A stretch of 34,065 nucleotides of DNA from Aerococcus sp. (GCA_030528155.1 JAUMZL010000019.1:1-34065); one strand, 5' to 3'. Positions 14,545 through 23,941 are shown, counted from the stretch's first letter. The notes: generated by a model not told the origin, from the letters alone. Made by a program: numbers and translations.

Positions 14545-15525
14545 ATGACTGCACACGATTATAAGATTTTTTCGTTAAATTCTAACGAAGGATTGGCACA
14601 GAAGGTTGCGGATTGTATTGGTAAACCGCTTGGGAAGATTAATGTTTCACACTTCAGTGATGGAGAGATTAGCATCAACATTGAAGAAAGTATTCGTGGT
14701 TACAATGTGTTCATTATTCAATCCACCTCATCACCAGTTAACGATAATTTGATGGAATTGTTAATCATGATTGACGCTTGCCGTCGTGCGAGTGCCCACC
14801 AAATTAACGTTGTTATTCCATACTTTGGCTACGCACGTCAAGACCGTAAGGCAAAACCACGCGAACCAATCTCCTCTAAATTAGTAGCATCCATGATCGA
14901 ACGCGCCGGCGCTACCCGCGTTTTAGCGTTGGATCTCCATGCAGCTCAGATTCAGGGCTTCTTTGATATTCCGGTAGACCACTTGTTGGGCGCCCCACTC
15001 TTGGCAACCCATTACTTGGATAATCCGGACTATGAAGACAATGACATGGTCGTGGTTTCTCCTGACCATGGTGGAGTGACACGAGCACGTAAGTTAGCGG
15101 AATTTCTGCACGCTCCAATTGCTATCATTGACAAACGCCGCCCTAAAGCCAATGTGGCGGAGGTAATGAATATCATTGGGGATGTTAAAGATAAACATGC
15201 CATCATCATCGATGACATGATTGACACTGCCGGAACGATCTGCGCGGCTGCCGATGCGCTGACTGAAGAAGGGGCTGCGTCTGTCACTGCTTGTTGCACG
15301 CACCCCGTCCTTTCAGGGCCAGCGATCGACCGCTTGGAAGCCTCAACCATCCGCGAAGTCGTTGTTACCGACTCTATCGCTCTACCAGAAGAAAAGAAAA
15401 TCGACAAGATTAAGGTGCTCTCTGTTTCTGAATTGATCGGAGAAGCTATCGTTCGTATCCAAGCTAACCGTTCTGTTAGCCCATTGTTCCGCGAACGCTT
15501 TGACGGTATGCATACTGAAGATTAA
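14545..15525 (+). CDS. prs: Ribose-phosphate pyrophosphokinase (PRPP synthase)
   Basis: A 326-residue class I PRPP synthase that makes phosphoribosyl pyrophosphate from ribose-5-phosphate and ATP for purine, pyrimidine, NAD, His and Trp synthesis. Visible family blocks are [15 protein letters not shown] near the N-terminus, [60 protein letters not shown], and the PRPP loop [16 protein letters not shown] at 14545 follows AGGAGG with 10-base spacing. The 171-base gap after glmU holds a possible extended -10 (TGTTAGTAT, 14464-14472) without a -35 and a small CCATGC/GCATGG hairpin (14502-14516), so prs may have its own promoter. It ends in a strong terminator. PRPP also feeds hpt at 22986. Confidence 0.97.
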   Translation: MTAHDYKIFSLNSNEGLAQKVADCIGKPLGKINVSHFSDGEISINIEESIRGYNVFIIQSTSSPVNDNLMELLIMIDACRRASAHQINVVIPYFGYARQDRKAKPREPISSKLVASMIERAGATRVLALDLHAAQIQGFFDIPVDHLLGAPLLATHYLDNPDYEDNDMVVVSPDHGGVTRARKLAEFLHAPIAIIDKRRPKANVAEVMNIIGDVKDKHAIIIDDMIDTAGTICAAADALTEEGAASVTACCTHPVLSGPAIDRLEASTIREVVVTDSIALPEEKKIDKIKVLSVSELIGEAIVRIQANRSVSPLFRERFDGMHTED

Positions 15526-15540
15526 GTCATTCAGCCAAAT

Positions 15541-15581
15541 AAAAATAGCTGAGTAGCGCTCTTAGCTGCTCAGCTATTTTT
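15541..15581. terminator. Terminator after prs
   Basis: Perfect 13-bp arms (15541-15553 with 15569-15581, sequence AAAAATAGCTGAG and its complement) ending in five T. Because the stem includes both A- and T-runs it can act in either direction. It closes the glmU-prs transcript 15 bases after the stop. Confidence 0.85.
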
Positions 15582-15630
15582 GTGTGTCGCGATGAATTAG
15601 AAAGTCAAGGAATGGTTGTGAGCCAAAAGC

Positions 15631-15659
15631 TTGCGTTGTTTAGGACCTTTCGCTAAAAT
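15631..15659 (+). promoter_or_regulatory. Promoter of the pth-mfd-rqcP operon
   Basis: -35 TTGCGT (15631-15636), a 17-base spacer and -10 TAAAAT (15654-15659). Transcription would start near 15666, leaving a leader of about 120 bases that contains the hairpins described next. Confidence 0.65.
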
Positions 15660-15671
15660 GAATGCACTTGA

Positions 15672-15751
15672 AGGCATAATTAACAATGCCTGTGTCATGA
15701 AAAGAATCACCCATGTCAAAGACCTGTACAGCGTTTCCTGTACAGCTTTTT
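15672..15751 (+). promoter_or_regulatory. Structured pth leader with terminator-like hairpin (possible attenuator)
   Basis: Downstream of the promoter, AGGCAT/ATGCCT (15672-15677 and 15686-15691) form a small hairpin. Then two copies of the self-complementary octamer CTGTACAG (15724-15731 and 15738-15745) flank a 6-nt loop and are followed by C and five T (15747-15751). The second element has the form of an intrinsic terminator 35 bases before pth. Each octamer could also be half of a protein site. I see no known riboswitch or T-box. Confidence 0.45.
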
Positions 15752-15785
15752 CGCATGTGGAGAGTCAAGGGGGATTTTTCTAAAA

Positions 15786-16346
15786 ATGAAACTAATTGTC
15801 GGACTCGGAAATCCGGGAAAACAATACGAAGGGACGCGCCATAATATGGGATTCATCGTGGTTGATGAATGGGCCAATCAACATCATGAACTCTTCAATC
15901 GACAAGCGATGAAGGGGGATTATCTGGAAACACGGGTGAACAATGAAAAAGTAATTGTCGTTAAACCAACGACGTTTATGAATCTCTCTGGCGACTGTGT
16001 GGATAGTTTCATCCGCTATTACAAGGTACCGATTGATGATGTGTTGGTTGTTTATGATGACATGGACTTGGTGCCAGGCCGCTTGCGTTTGCGTCCTAAA
16101 GGTAGCGCCGGCGGACACAATGGAATGAAAGACATTATTAAACGAGTGGGGACTTCGGACATCCAACGTTTAAAAGTTGGCGTTGGGCACCCTGAGAAAC
16201 ATTCTGTGGTCAACCATGTTTTGTCGCGCTTTCCTAAAGAACTGCATCCGACCATGCTGGAAGCAACGGAACGAGCAGTTGAGGCCATTGATGACTGGCT
16301 AATGGGGACGAGTTTTGAGAATGTGATGAATAAATATAACGGTTAA
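15786..16346 (+). CDS. pth: Peptidyl-tRNA hydrolase
   Basis: A 186-residue enzyme that releases tRNA from prematurely dropped peptidyl-tRNA. Conserved features are VGLGNPGKQYEGTRHNMGF (residues ~5-23) with catalytic His in TRHN, KPTTFMNLSG, VYDDMDLVPGRLRLRPKGSAGGHNGMKDI with the catalytic Asp and His, and RLKVGVGHP. Length is typical. ATG 15786 follows CAAGGGGG with rather long spacing (12 bases). First gene of a run with mfd and rqcP. Confidence 0.97.
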   Translation: MKLIVGLGNPGKQYEGTRHNMGFIVVDEWANQHHELFNRQAMKGDYLETRVNNEKVIVVKPTTFMNLSGDCVDSFIRYYKVPIDDVLVVYDDMDLVPGRLRLRPKGSAGGHNGMKDIIKRVGTSDIQRLKVGVGHPEKHSVVNHVLSRFPKELHPTMLEATERAVEAIDDWLMGTSFENVMNKYNG

Positions 16347-16385
16347 AGTGATAACTGAGAGTAAAGAATAGGAGGGAGCTTCCTC

Positions 16386-19300
16386 GTGCAAATCAATGAT
16401 TACTTCAAAAGAGCCGATAGTAAAGGGGAAGTGGCTGAAGCATTAGCCAATGGACGTCAGGTGCTCTTTTTGGGGTTAGAAAGTTCTGCAAAGGCCACCA
16501 TGGTCGAACAATTGGTGCGGACAGCAAAAGAAAAGAAGGTGCTAGTGGTTGCGAATAATCTCCTGCAAGCGGAGCGTTACATGACCGATCTGGAGACGTA
16601 TTTGCCAGAAGAGACGGTGAAATTATTTGCGACAGCAGAGAGTGTGGCAGCGGATCTAGCCATCTCTAGTCCAGAAGCACTGGCGGAACGCATTGAAACG
16701 CTATCCTGGTTGATGGATGAGGAAGCAAGCGGTGTTGTTGTTGCTCCAGTGTTTGGGTTGAAGCACCGCTTGACCCCAGTTGGTCTATGGCAGGCATTGG
16801 CTTTTCCTATTCAGGTGAATCAGGAATTGACACCAACTGATCTAACAGAAACACTCGTGGCATTGGGATATGAACGGGTCGACATGACGTTGCGCCCTGG
16901 TGAAATGAGTGTGCGCGGAGACATTGTTGATGTGTATCCTTTGAATCACGATCAGCCCATTCGTGTATCGCTTGCTTTTGATGAAGTGGAACGTATCAGC
17001 GAATATGACCCATCGACACAGAAGAGCACAAGTGACCTAGAGCAATTTACGTATCTGCCTGCAAGCGACTTTATTGCGCCGGCGGGACAATTGAAGCGCC
17101 AAGCTAAGGTCTTGAAGCAAGCTGTCAATCAATGGTTAGCGCCGCTAAACGATGACAAGGTAAAGTCTGCTCTTCAAACGGTATTAGCCGATGAAGTTGC
17201 TCACTGGGAAAACGGAGAGACCACGGATAATACCCGTTATTTCAATCAATATATCTATCCAGAAACGACCACCTTGCTCGATTATCTAGGCAAGGAAGGG
17301 GTGGTGGTGATTGATGACCTCCCTCGTTTGCTGGAAACTGAGACGAGTATCGAAGAGAGTGCCTCCTTGTACGTGCAAAGTCAAGTGGAACAGGGCAAGC
17401 TACCGCAAGCCGAGGCGCTGTATACAAGCTTCAGTGCGGGAATTGCCAAGTTCCATGGGCGTAAGTTTTATTTGGCCAAATGGCAACGGGGCTACGGTAA
17501 CCTCTCATTCGACCGCTTGCATCAGTTCCAGACACGGTTAATTACGCCTTTCTACGATCATAAAGACGCATTAAAAGTCGAATTTGATGCTTGGCAACGC
17601 ATCGGACGTCAGCTAGTCGTTTTTCTCTCCAGCAAAGATCAGATCCGCAAAGTGCAGGAGATATTGGCAGCTATTGATATTGACGCACAAGCCACGACGT
17701 TGGATCAGTTGATTCCCGACAAAGTTAATCTTGTTGAGGGCACCATCGCTAGCGGAGTGGAATGGGTGAAGGCACATCTCGTCTTTATCTCAGAACAGGA
17801 ACTCTTCCACAAGCAGAAACCTCGGCGCCGCCGTCATCAGCTCAATATGAGCAATGCTGAGCGCTTGATGAGCTATCAGGAATTGCAGCCGGGGGACTTT
17901 GTGGTTCATGTGAATCATGGGATTGGAAAATTTGTTGGGGTCGAAACGATTGCTGTTAATGGTACGCATAAGGACTATCTCACCATCGTATTCGCGGATG
18001 ATGCCTCGATTCACGTGCCGATTGATCAGATCGATCTAGTACAAAAATACGTCTCAGCAGAAGGCAAAGAACCGCGTTTGAATAAAATGGGCGGAACTGA
18101 ATGGGCAAAAACCAAGCAGCGTGTCCAGAAAAAGATCGAAGACATTGCGGATGACTTGATCGATCTTTATGCCGAGCGGGAAGCTGAAGAAGGCTATGCT
18201 TTCAGCAAGGATACAGCGGAACAGGAAGCTTTTGAAGCAGATTTTCCGTATGTAGAGACAGATGATCAATTGCGTTCTATTAAGGAAATTAAGCATGATA
18301 TGGAGAAAGACAAACCGATGGATCGCCTCTTGGTTGGCGACGTTGGATTTGGCAAGACAGAAGTGGCCATGCGAGCAGCATTTAAGGCAATGATTGATGG
18401 CAAACAAGTCGCGTTCTTGGTGCCAACAACAATTTTGGCAGAGCAACACTATGAAACGTTGAGCGCACGCTTTGCTGATTATCCTTTTGAAATTGCCTTG
18501 TTGAACCGCTTTAGAACGAACAAACAGCAACAAGATACCATTGCTGCGCTGAAGGAAGGTAGCGTTCAACTCGTTATTGGGACACACCGCCTACTTTCTC
18601 AAGATGTGGAATTTCTAGATTTGGGACTCGTTATTGTCGATGAGGAGCAGCGTTTCGGCGTGAAAGCCAAAGAAAAACTGAAGGCACTGAAGAAGACGGT
18701 CGATGTTCTGACCCTAACAGCCACACCGATTCCTAGGACATTAAATATGTCAATGCTCGGTGTCCGCGATTTGAGTGTGATTGAAACACCACCTGCCAAC
18801 CGTTATCCGGTGCAGACTTATGTGATGGAACAAAATTACGGTGCCATCAAAGATGCGGTGGAACGCGAAATGGCACGGGGAGGGCAGACCTTCTACTTGT
18901 TCAATAATGTGCAACAGATCCAAGAAAAAGCTGCAGAGCTGGAAGCCTTGATTCCCAACTGCAGCGTGGGAATTGCACACGGTCAGATGACCGCTATCCA
19001 GTTGGAAGATGTGATGCAGGCCTTTTTAGATGGAGAGTATGATTTATTAGTGACCACCACAATTATTGAGACAGGGGTGGACATGCCTAATGTGAATACA
19101 TTGATCGTCGAAAATGCCAATCGCATGGGGTTATCTACCCTTTATCAGTTGCGGGGACGCGTGGGACGTAGTAACCGCGTAGCTTATGCTTACTTCATGT
19201 ACAAACCGGAGCGGATGTTGACCGAAACGAGTGAAAAACGTCTTCTTGCACTGCGAGATTTTACAGAATTGGGGAGCGGGTTCAAGATTGCAATGCGTGA

Positions 19301-19949
19301 CCTCTCCATTCGCGGGGCTGGAAACCTACTGGGGGCAGAACAGCATGGTTTTGTCAACTCGGTTGGATTTGACCTCTATACCCAAATGCTCAATGAAGCG
19401 GTGGCGAAGAAGCAGGGGAAAGCGCCAGCTAAGACGATCGTACCCGCTGAGATTGAACTAGGGATTGATGCTTACCTACCATCCAGTTATATTGCTGATG
19501 AAAATCAGAAAGTCGAGATCTATAAGCGGATCAATCAGCTTCCCGATAGTGATGCCATGTGGGACTTAGATGCTGAGTTAATGGATCGTTTCGGAGAACC
19601 TCCAGCAGAGGTACAGTGGCTGTTGATTATTGGGGTAGTGAAGAGCGCAGCCATGCAGGCCAACGTCAAACGGATTTCGCGAAAAGGGCAGGGAATTGAG
19701 ATTCGCTTCCATGCCGATAGCGATCAGCAACAATTAACGCCAGCTATTTTTGATGCGCTTGGTGATTTGCCCTTCCGCTTGCAGATGAAGGTCGATCAAA
19801 ACGAATTGGTCGCACTTTTGAGTGAGCGCAATGCCAAAACCGATGTGTGGCTCGATCATCTGCAACAATTTTTAGTGGCTTTAGCAGAAAAATATCGGCC
19901 TTACCCAGTTGATGAGGAAGAGACCGATGAACAGAAAGAACAGCGTTAG
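16386..19949 (+). CDS. mfd: Transcription-repair coupling factor
   Basis: An 1187-residue ATP-dependent translocase that removes RNA polymerase stalled at DNA damage and recruits UvrA. Order of parts: UvrB-like N-terminal region (~1-350, including LRPGEMSVRGDIVDVYP), the RNA-polymerase-interacting domain (~485-560, DFVVHVNHGIGKFVG), helicase lobe 1 with Walker A GDVGFGKTEVA (~650), DEEQRFG (~751) and TATPIPRTLNMS, lobe 2 with TTTIIETGVDMPNVNT and QLRGRVGRS, and a C-terminal TRCF domain. Full length. It starts at GTG 16386, eight bases after AGGAGGGA, and lies 40 bases after pth. It works with uvrC, encoded separately at 9397. Confidence 0.97.
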   Translation: MQINDYFKRADSKGEVAEALANGRQVLFLGLESSAKATMVEQLVRTAKEKKVLVVANNLLQAERYMTDLETYLPEETVKLFATAESVAADLAISSPEALAERIETLSWLMDEEASGVVVAPVFGLKHRLTPVGLWQALAFPIQVNQELTPTDLTETLVALGYERVDMTLRPGEMSVRGDIVDVYPLNHDQPIRVSLAFDEVERISEYDPSTQKSTSDLEQFTYLPASDFIAPAGQLKRQAKVLKQAVNQWLAPLNDDKVKSALQTVLADEVAHWENGETTDNTRYFNQYIYPETTTLLDYLGKEGVVVIDDLPRLLETETSIEESASLYVQSQVEQGKLPQAEALYTSFSAGIAKFHGRKFYLAKWQRGYGNLSFDRLHQFQTRLITPFYDHKDALKVEFDAWQRIGRQLVVFLSSKDQIRKVQEILAAIDIDAQATTLDQLIPDKVNLVEGTIASGVEWVKAHLVFISEQELFHKQKPRRRRHQLNMSNAERLMSYQELQPGDFVVHVNHGIGKFVGVETIAVNGTHKDYLTIVFADDASIHVPIDQIDLVQKYVSAEGKEPRLNKMGGTEWAKTKQRVQKKIEDIADDLIDLYAEREAEEGYAFSKDTAEQEAFEADFPYVETDDQLRSIKEIKHDMEKDKPMDRLLVGDVGFGKTEVAMRAAFKAMIDGKQVAFLVPTTILAEQHYETLSARFADYPFEIALLNRFRTNKQQQDTIAALKEGSVQLVIGTHRLLSQDVEFLDLGLVIVDEEQRFGVKAKEKLKALKKTVDVLTLTATPIPRTLNMSMLGVRDLSVIETPPANRYPVQTYVMEQNYGAIKDAVEREMARGGQTFYLFNNVQQIQEKAAELEALIPNCSVGIAHGQMTAIQLEDVMQAFLDGEYDLLVTTTIIETGVDMPNVNTLIVENANRMGLSTLYQLRGRVGRSNRVAYAYFMYKPERMLTETSEKRLLALRDFTELGSGFKIAMRDLSIRGAGNLLGAEQHGFVNSVGFDLYTQMLNEAVAKKQGKAPAKTIVPAEIELGIDAYLPSSYIADENQKVEIYKRINQLPDSDAMWDLDAELMDRFGEPPAEVQWLLIIGVVKSAAMQANVKRISRKGQGIEIRFHADSDQQQLTPAIFDALGDLPFRLQMKVDQNELVALLSERNAKTDVWLDHLQQFLVALAEKYRPYPVDEEETDEQKEQR

Positions 19950-19978
19950 CCTGTTTTGTTAAAGAAAAGGAGCGACTT

Positions 19979-20266
19979 ATGCGTTTAGATAAATTTTTAA
20001 AAGTGGCCCGTATTATTAAGCGGCGTCAAGTGGCCAAAGAAGTGGCAGACCAAGGCCGTGTTCAGATTAATGGTCACGTGGCAAAGTCAGGAAGTCAGGT
20101 TCAAGAAGGTGATGAAATCACCATCGAATTTGGAAATAAAGTCTCTACTTTTAAGGTGACGGCAATCAAAGAGTCCACGAAAAAACAAGATGCAGAGCAG
20201 ATGTTTACCGTACTGAATGAGAAAATGAAACCAAAAGATCCCCAAGGCCCGGAATTTTTTGCTTAG
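19979..20266 (+). CDS. rqcP: S4-domain RNA-binding protein, ribosome quality control (RqcP/YabO)
   Basis: A 95-residue protein almost wholly made of an S4 RNA-binding domain (MRLDKFLKVARIIKRRQVAKEVADQGRVQINGHVAKSG). Orthologues bind the 50S-peptidyl-tRNA complex with RqcH during C-terminal alanine tailing of stalled chains. ATG 19979 follows AAAGGAG. It is 30 bases after mfd, as in many Firmicutes. Confidence 0.93.
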   Translation: MRLDKFLKVARIIKRRQVAKEVADQGRVQINGHVAKSGSQVQEGDEITIEFGNKVSTFKVTAIKESTKKQDAEQMFTVLNEKMKPKDPQGPEFFA

Positions 20267-20311
20267 ACGAGATCTATTTTAATGATAACGTGAAGATTAT
20301 CAGAGTGGATA

Positions 20312-20340
20312 TTGAAAACTTGTGGGCTTTTCCGTACAAT
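20312..20340 (+). promoter_or_regulatory. Promoter of divIC-yabR
   Basis: -35 TTGAAA (20312-20317), 17-base spacer and -10 TACAAT (20335-20340), each one mismatch or two from consensus. It lies 33 bases before the divIC ATG and would let divIC be transcribed apart from mfd. Confidence 0.7.
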
Positions 20341-20373
20341 TAAGACAGTAACACTTCAGAATGGAGAATTGTG

Positions 20374-20844
20374 ATGAAAAAAGAAGCTCGCCAGTCGCAT
20401 AACCCCAAACTTCATCATTATCTACCGGGGGAAGCTAACCATAAAAAACGGCAAAAAGCGCCCACCTCAGCACGTCAAACGCTACATGACATGGTGCTTA
20501 TTTTGCTTAGTGGGGCTTTCATTTTCAGTGCGGTCGCTTTTCTAGGCATGTCAGTGTATACGCATTTTGAGACGGAAGCAGTAGTCAATGAGAAGACTTT
20601 GGCGGCTAGTGAGTTGGAAAATGAGCAACATTTGCTGAAGAACCTACAGCAGCAGACCGAACGCTTGAAGGATAACGATTATGTGCTAAAACTGGCACGC
20701 AGTCGATATTACCTCAGCAAGGAAGGTGAAATCATCTTCAGTGTGCCGGAGGATAATGATTCTAAACAAGCGAAAGCATTGAACAAAGCGTACAAGACAG
20801 CCAGTGAAGAATCGCAAAACAAGACAAATCAGGAGGATCAATAA
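20374..20844 (+). CDS. divIC: Septum formation protein DivIC (FtsB family)
   Basis: A 156-residue bitopic membrane protein of the divisome that forms a complex with DivIB and FtsL. It has a basic cytoplasmic N-terminus, one membrane segment (~residues 40-62, MVLILLSGAFIFSAVAFLGM), a coiled coil (~70-105) and the family motif KLARSRYYLSKEGEIIFSVP. The tail is charged and Asn/Gln-rich. ATG 20374 is six bases after GGAGA; the GTG one codon earlier is less well spaced. The next gene starts 6 bases after its stop. Confidence 0.92.
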   Translation: MKKEARQSHNPKLHHYLPGEANHKKRQKAPTSARQTLHDMVLILLSGAFIFSAVAFLGMSVYTHFETEAVVNEKTLAASELENEQHLLKNLQQQTERLKDNDYVLKLARSRYYLSKEGEIIFSVPEDNDSKQAKALNKAYKTASEESQNKTNQEDQ

Positions 20845-20849
20845 CATTC

Positions 20850-21287
20850 ATGAGTATTGCAGTTGGAGATAAAGTGACCGGTAAAGTCACCGGCATTACA
20901 AAATTTGGGGCGTTTGTTGATATTAATGAAGCAGAAAATGGATTAGTTCATATCTCTGAAGTGGCTAATGACTATGTCAAAGATGTTCATGACTATCTCA
21001 ATGTTGGCGATGAAGTCACGGTTGTTGTGACAAACATCGGGGAAGATGGAAAGATTGCGCTATCGATTAAGAAGGCGCAACCAAAACCAGAGAAACCAGC
21101 GATGAATAAACCACGGCGTCAGCCAATGAAGAGTCCGCGCAATAATGCCTCTCGTCACGGCGGGGGGACGGATGATTTTGATGCCATGATGTCCAGCTTC
21201 CTCAAAGACAGCGAGGATCGCTTAAGCTCACTGAAACGCAATACCGAAGCCAAACGCGGCGGTCGTGGCGGACGACGAGGACGTTAA
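20850..21287 (+). CDS. yabR: S1 domain RNA-binding protein (YabR)
   Basis: A 145-residue protein with one S1 RNA-binding domain (residues ~1-72, VGDKVTGKVTGITKFGAFVDINEAENGLVHISEVA) and a basic, disordered C-terminus ending in GGRGGRRGR. Its role is probably RNA or ribosome binding; the YabR family is not well understood. AGGAGG lies inside the end of divIC, 13 bases before ATG 20850, which is long, but the S1 domain begins right at this Met. It ends the divIC operon at a terminator. Confidence 0.9.
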   Translation: MSIAVGDKVTGKVTGITKFGAFVDINEAENGLVHISEVANDYVKDVHDYLNVGDEVTVVVTNIGEDGKIALSIKKAQPKPEKPAMNKPRRQPMKSPRNNASRHGGGTDDFDAMMSSFLKDSEDRLSSLKRNTEAKRGGRGGRRGR

Positions 21288-21306
21288 AATAAACATTCGC
21301 TATAAG

Positions 21307-21331
21307 AAAGAGGCGTTATGCCTCTTTTTTT
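21307..21331 (+). terminator. Terminator after yabR
   Basis: AAAGAGGC (21307-21314) pairs with GCCTCTTT (21320-21327) around a 5-nt loop, with seven T from 21325. Confidence 0.85.
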
Positions 21332-21386
21332 ATGGGGAGGGTGACTCATTGCGTATTAAAATAAAGGCAGCATAGGAGGTGGAAGA

Positions 21387-22772
21387 ATGGATTTTGATCA
21401 GCTCGTCAGTGAGGTGGATCAATGGCTGTCAGACTGGCATATCGATCGCCAGCATCCCATCTTGATTGCCGTATCGGGCGGCGTAGATTCGATGGTACTA
21501 CTAACGGTAGCCAAACGTTTGATGGATGAGGGAAAATTATTTATTAAGGCCATGCACATCAACCATCAATTGCGAAGCGATGCCATTGCGGATCAGCAAT
21601 TAGTGATTGATTATTGTGAGCAACATCAGATTGATCTAGCCGTACGCATCTGGCAACACGATGCACTGTCTGGCAACGTGGAAGCCGCCGCCCGCCAATT
21701 TCGCTATGCTAATTTCAGCCAGTATCTCAAGCAACAGGATATGCAGGCAGTGATGACTGCGCATCATCAAAATGATGTGGCTGAGACGACTTTGATGCGT
21801 CTCATTCATGGATCAAGCATTTCTGCTGTTGGGGGGATGGCTCCTGTGGCGCCACTGGCATTGGATAAGACACAGCAGGTGTTGCGTCCGCTACTTGGTG
21901 TTGATAAAGACGACCTCTATCAGTGTGCCAAAGAAGCCAATATTCCTTATCGTGAGGATGAGACAAATACATCACTTGCCTATACCCGCAATCGCATGCG
22001 CCATCAGTGGTTGGTTGCACTCAAAGAGGAAAATCCCAATGTTGTTAGTCACCTCGCTCAATTTTCAACTGAACTCAATGCGATGTTGACCTTTGCTCAA
22101 TCGACCATTACAGAATCCGTCAGTCACTTACTGGAAGAACAAGCGGATAGTTGGCGCATTGATCTCGAACAATGGCGCACCTATTCTCCCGACCAGCGTC
22201 CCTTACTATTGAAAGCCATGCTGTTTAAGGTCAGTCGTGAGACCTTTGAGCGCTTTGGAGGGCGTGGACTCAATGAATTGAGTGACTTTTTAGCTGGGGG
22301 ACGTGCGCAGGGGGAGTGGGATTTACCGGAGGGCTACCGAATAGTTAAGGTCTATGATACGGGGATAATCCAGCTACCGTTAAAAAAACAAGCGCTCGAT
22401 AATACGCCCCACTATCGTATCTCTCCAGAATCTCAAGTGCCTTTGTCTAATCATCATCTATTGACGCGACGGTTGGCAGATCAACCACAGGGCTATTGGT
22501 TACCGCAAGCGCTAGTCACAGCTTCACTTGAATTGAGAGGACGCCAGGCTGGTGATTATATCGTACTCGCTGATAAGCATCAGCAGAAATTACGACGGTA
22601 TTTCATCAATGAAAAAATTCCAAAAGCCATGCGGGAGCGTGCGCTTATTTTGGCGAGCGAGCATTGGGTAGTCGCTATTATCGATCCTAAATTGGGCACG
22701 GTTATCTATCGTTATCCCGTTCGCAATTATATGGGGGGATACTGGCAGCTGCTATCTCGTTCAGATGAATAA
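21387..22772 (+). CDS. tilS: tRNA(Ile)-lysidine synthetase
   Basis: A 461-residue enzyme that converts C34 of tRNA-Ile(CAU) to lysidine so it reads AUA. The N-type ATP pyrophosphatase loop AVSGGVDSM lies at residues ~29-37, with MHINHQLR, NVEAAARQFRY and TAHHQNDVAETTLMRL in the catalytic domain. The C-terminal domain has LRGRQAGDYI and KLRRYFINEKIPKAMRER. ATG 21387 follows AGGAGG. It is essential in most bacteria. It is commonly followed by hpt, as here. Confidence 0.95.
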   Translation: MDFDQLVSEVDQWLSDWHIDRQHPILIAVSGGVDSMVLLTVAKRLMDEGKLFIKAMHINHQLRSDAIADQQLVIDYCEQHQIDLAVRIWQHDALSGNVEAAARQFRYANFSQYLKQQDMQAVMTAHHQNDVAETTLMRLIHGSSISAVGGMAPVAPLALDKTQQVLRPLLGVDKDDLYQCAKEANIPYREDETNTSLAYTRNRMRHQWLVALKEENPNVVSHLAQFSTELNAMLTFAQSTITESVSHLLEEQADSWRIDLEQWRTYSPDQRPLLLKAMLFKVSRETFERFGGRGLNELSDFLAGGRAQGEWDLPEGYRIVKVYDTGIIQLPLKKQALDNTPHYRISPESQVPLSNHHLLTRRLADQPQGYWLPQALVTASLELRGRQAGDYIVLADKHQQKLRRYFINEKIPKAMRERALILASEHWVVAIIDPKLGTVIYRYPVRNYMGGYWQLLSRSDE

Positions 22773-22805
22773 TGGGGATTTTTAGCGGAAAACTAAGGAA
22801 GTTTT

Positions 22806-22835
22806 TTGCGCATTACGGGGAAAATGTATTATGAT
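22806..22835 (+). promoter_or_regulatory. Promoter of hpt
   Basis: -35 TTGCGC (22806-22811), 18-base spacer, -10 TATGAT (22830-22835). The leader to the hpt ATG is about 145 bases and starts with an AGTAAC/GTTACT hairpin (from 22841). I recognise no known riboswitch in it. Confidence 0.55.
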
Positions 22836-22985
22836 AGGAGAGTAACGAGCAGATTTTTGTTACTATGGATGAAAATTTGCGCGCACACCTTGGTCTTTGG
22901 AAACATAACGAGATGATGTGCCTAGAGACAACTAATGACAAAGGTCAAATAGGATCTTTTGATAAAACAGAAAGCTGAGGAAGAT

Positions 22986-23546
22986 ATGAAGCCACAGAAC
23001 GACTTAGTACCAGATAATCCGGATATCGAAAAGATTTTAACGACACGGGAAGACATTCGCGCGGCCGTTGAAAAATTAGGTGTTGAGCTGACCGAATTTT
23101 ATCAAGACAAAAATCCATTGGTAGTTGGGGTGCTAAAGGGCTCCCTCTTGTTTATGGCAGATCTCGTTCGTGAGATGCATTGCCCATTGGAATTAGATTT
23201 CATGGATGTTTCTAGTTACGGGGATGAAATGGTTTCTTCAGGAACCGTTAAAATCTTAAAAGATTTAGATACCAGCGTGAAAAATCGCCATGTGCTGTTT
23301 GTTGAGGATATTGTGGACACGGGTCGCACCATGACCCGCTTGACTGAATTATTCGAGTATCGTGAAGCTGCTTCTGTCCGTGTAGTGACCTTACTCGACA
23401 AACCAGAACGACGGGTGACGGATTTTGAACCAGACTGGGTTGGTATCGAAATTCCTAACGAATTCGTGGTCGGGTACGGTATGGACTACAAAGAACAATA
23501 TCGGGGACTCCCTTATCTGGGGATTTTAAAACCTTCCGCTATCTAA
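22986..23546 (+). CDS. hpt: Hypoxanthine-guanine phosphoribosyltransferase
   Basis: A 186-residue purine-salvage enzyme that joins hypoxanthine or guanine to PRPP. The PRPP loop [17 protein letters not shown] (~residues 103-118), [14 protein letters not shown] and DFMDVSSYG are diagnostic, with [18 protein letters not shown] at the C-terminus. I chose ATG 22986 behind GAGGAAG. A TTG at 22959 would add nine residues but has a poorer site. It uses the product of prs. The gene order tilS-hpt-ftsH is standard in Firmicutes. Confidence 0.95.
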   Translation: MKPQNDLVPDNPDIEKILTTREDIRAAVEKLGVELTEFYQDKNPLVVGVLKGSLLFMADLVREMHCPLELDFMDVSSYGDEMVSSGTVKILKDLDTSVKNRHVLFVEDIVDTGRTMTRLTELFEYREAASVRVVTLLDKPERRVTDFEPDWVGIEIPNEFVVGYGMDYKEQYRGLPYLGILKPSAI

Positions 23547-23692
23547 TGATGAATAAGTGATGAATAGCGATGGATCCTGTCTTTATCTTCCTAGCAGTTG
23601 GCAAGGAGCGGAGGGGGTCTATCGCTTTTTACTTAAGAAACAATAAAAGCAGTCGTTTGCGAACCCTTTGTTCGTGAAACCACTGCGAATTG

Positions 23693-23701
23693 TGTTATAA
23701 T
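23693..23701 (+). promoter_or_regulatory. Extended -10 promoter of ftsH
   Basis: TGT-TATAAT (23693-23701) is a perfect extended -10 element. No strong -35 is seen. It predicts a 5' leader of about 235 bases. No CIRCE or CtsR operator is visible nearby. Confidence 0.6.
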
Positions 23702-23783
23702 TTTTTCTATGAACACAATGATTAGCGTTCATTATTTTTAACAATGGAAAGTATAAAAAAGCGTGCGTTTTTAGATGTGTAAT

Positions 23784-23909
23784 GGAAAAATGAGGGATTT
23801 TTCCTGAGAATGAAGAGACACAGCGGTGACTTTTCAAAAGCACACACTGATTTTGTGTCGTTACTAGAAGTAAACGCGTAGCTATGCGCAAATATGAGGG
23901 AACTTCTAG
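23784..23909 (+). promoter_or_regulatory. Structured ftsH 5' leader
   Basis: Two clear hairpins lie in the leader: GGAAAAAT/ATTTTTCC (23784-23791 with 23797-23804, GAGGG loop), and CTAGAAGT/ACTTCTAG (23864-23871 with 23902-23909) enclosing a GCGTA-GCTA-TGCGC hairpin. The second sits 22 bases before the ftsH ribosome site. A folded leader could tune ftsH translation, but the function is unknown. A weaker ATGAAC/GTTCAT hairpin lies at 23709-23732. This accounts for most of the 395-base gene-free stretch. Confidence 0.4.
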
Positions 23910-23941
23910 AAACGAAAATAAGCATAGAATGGAGCAAGCGA

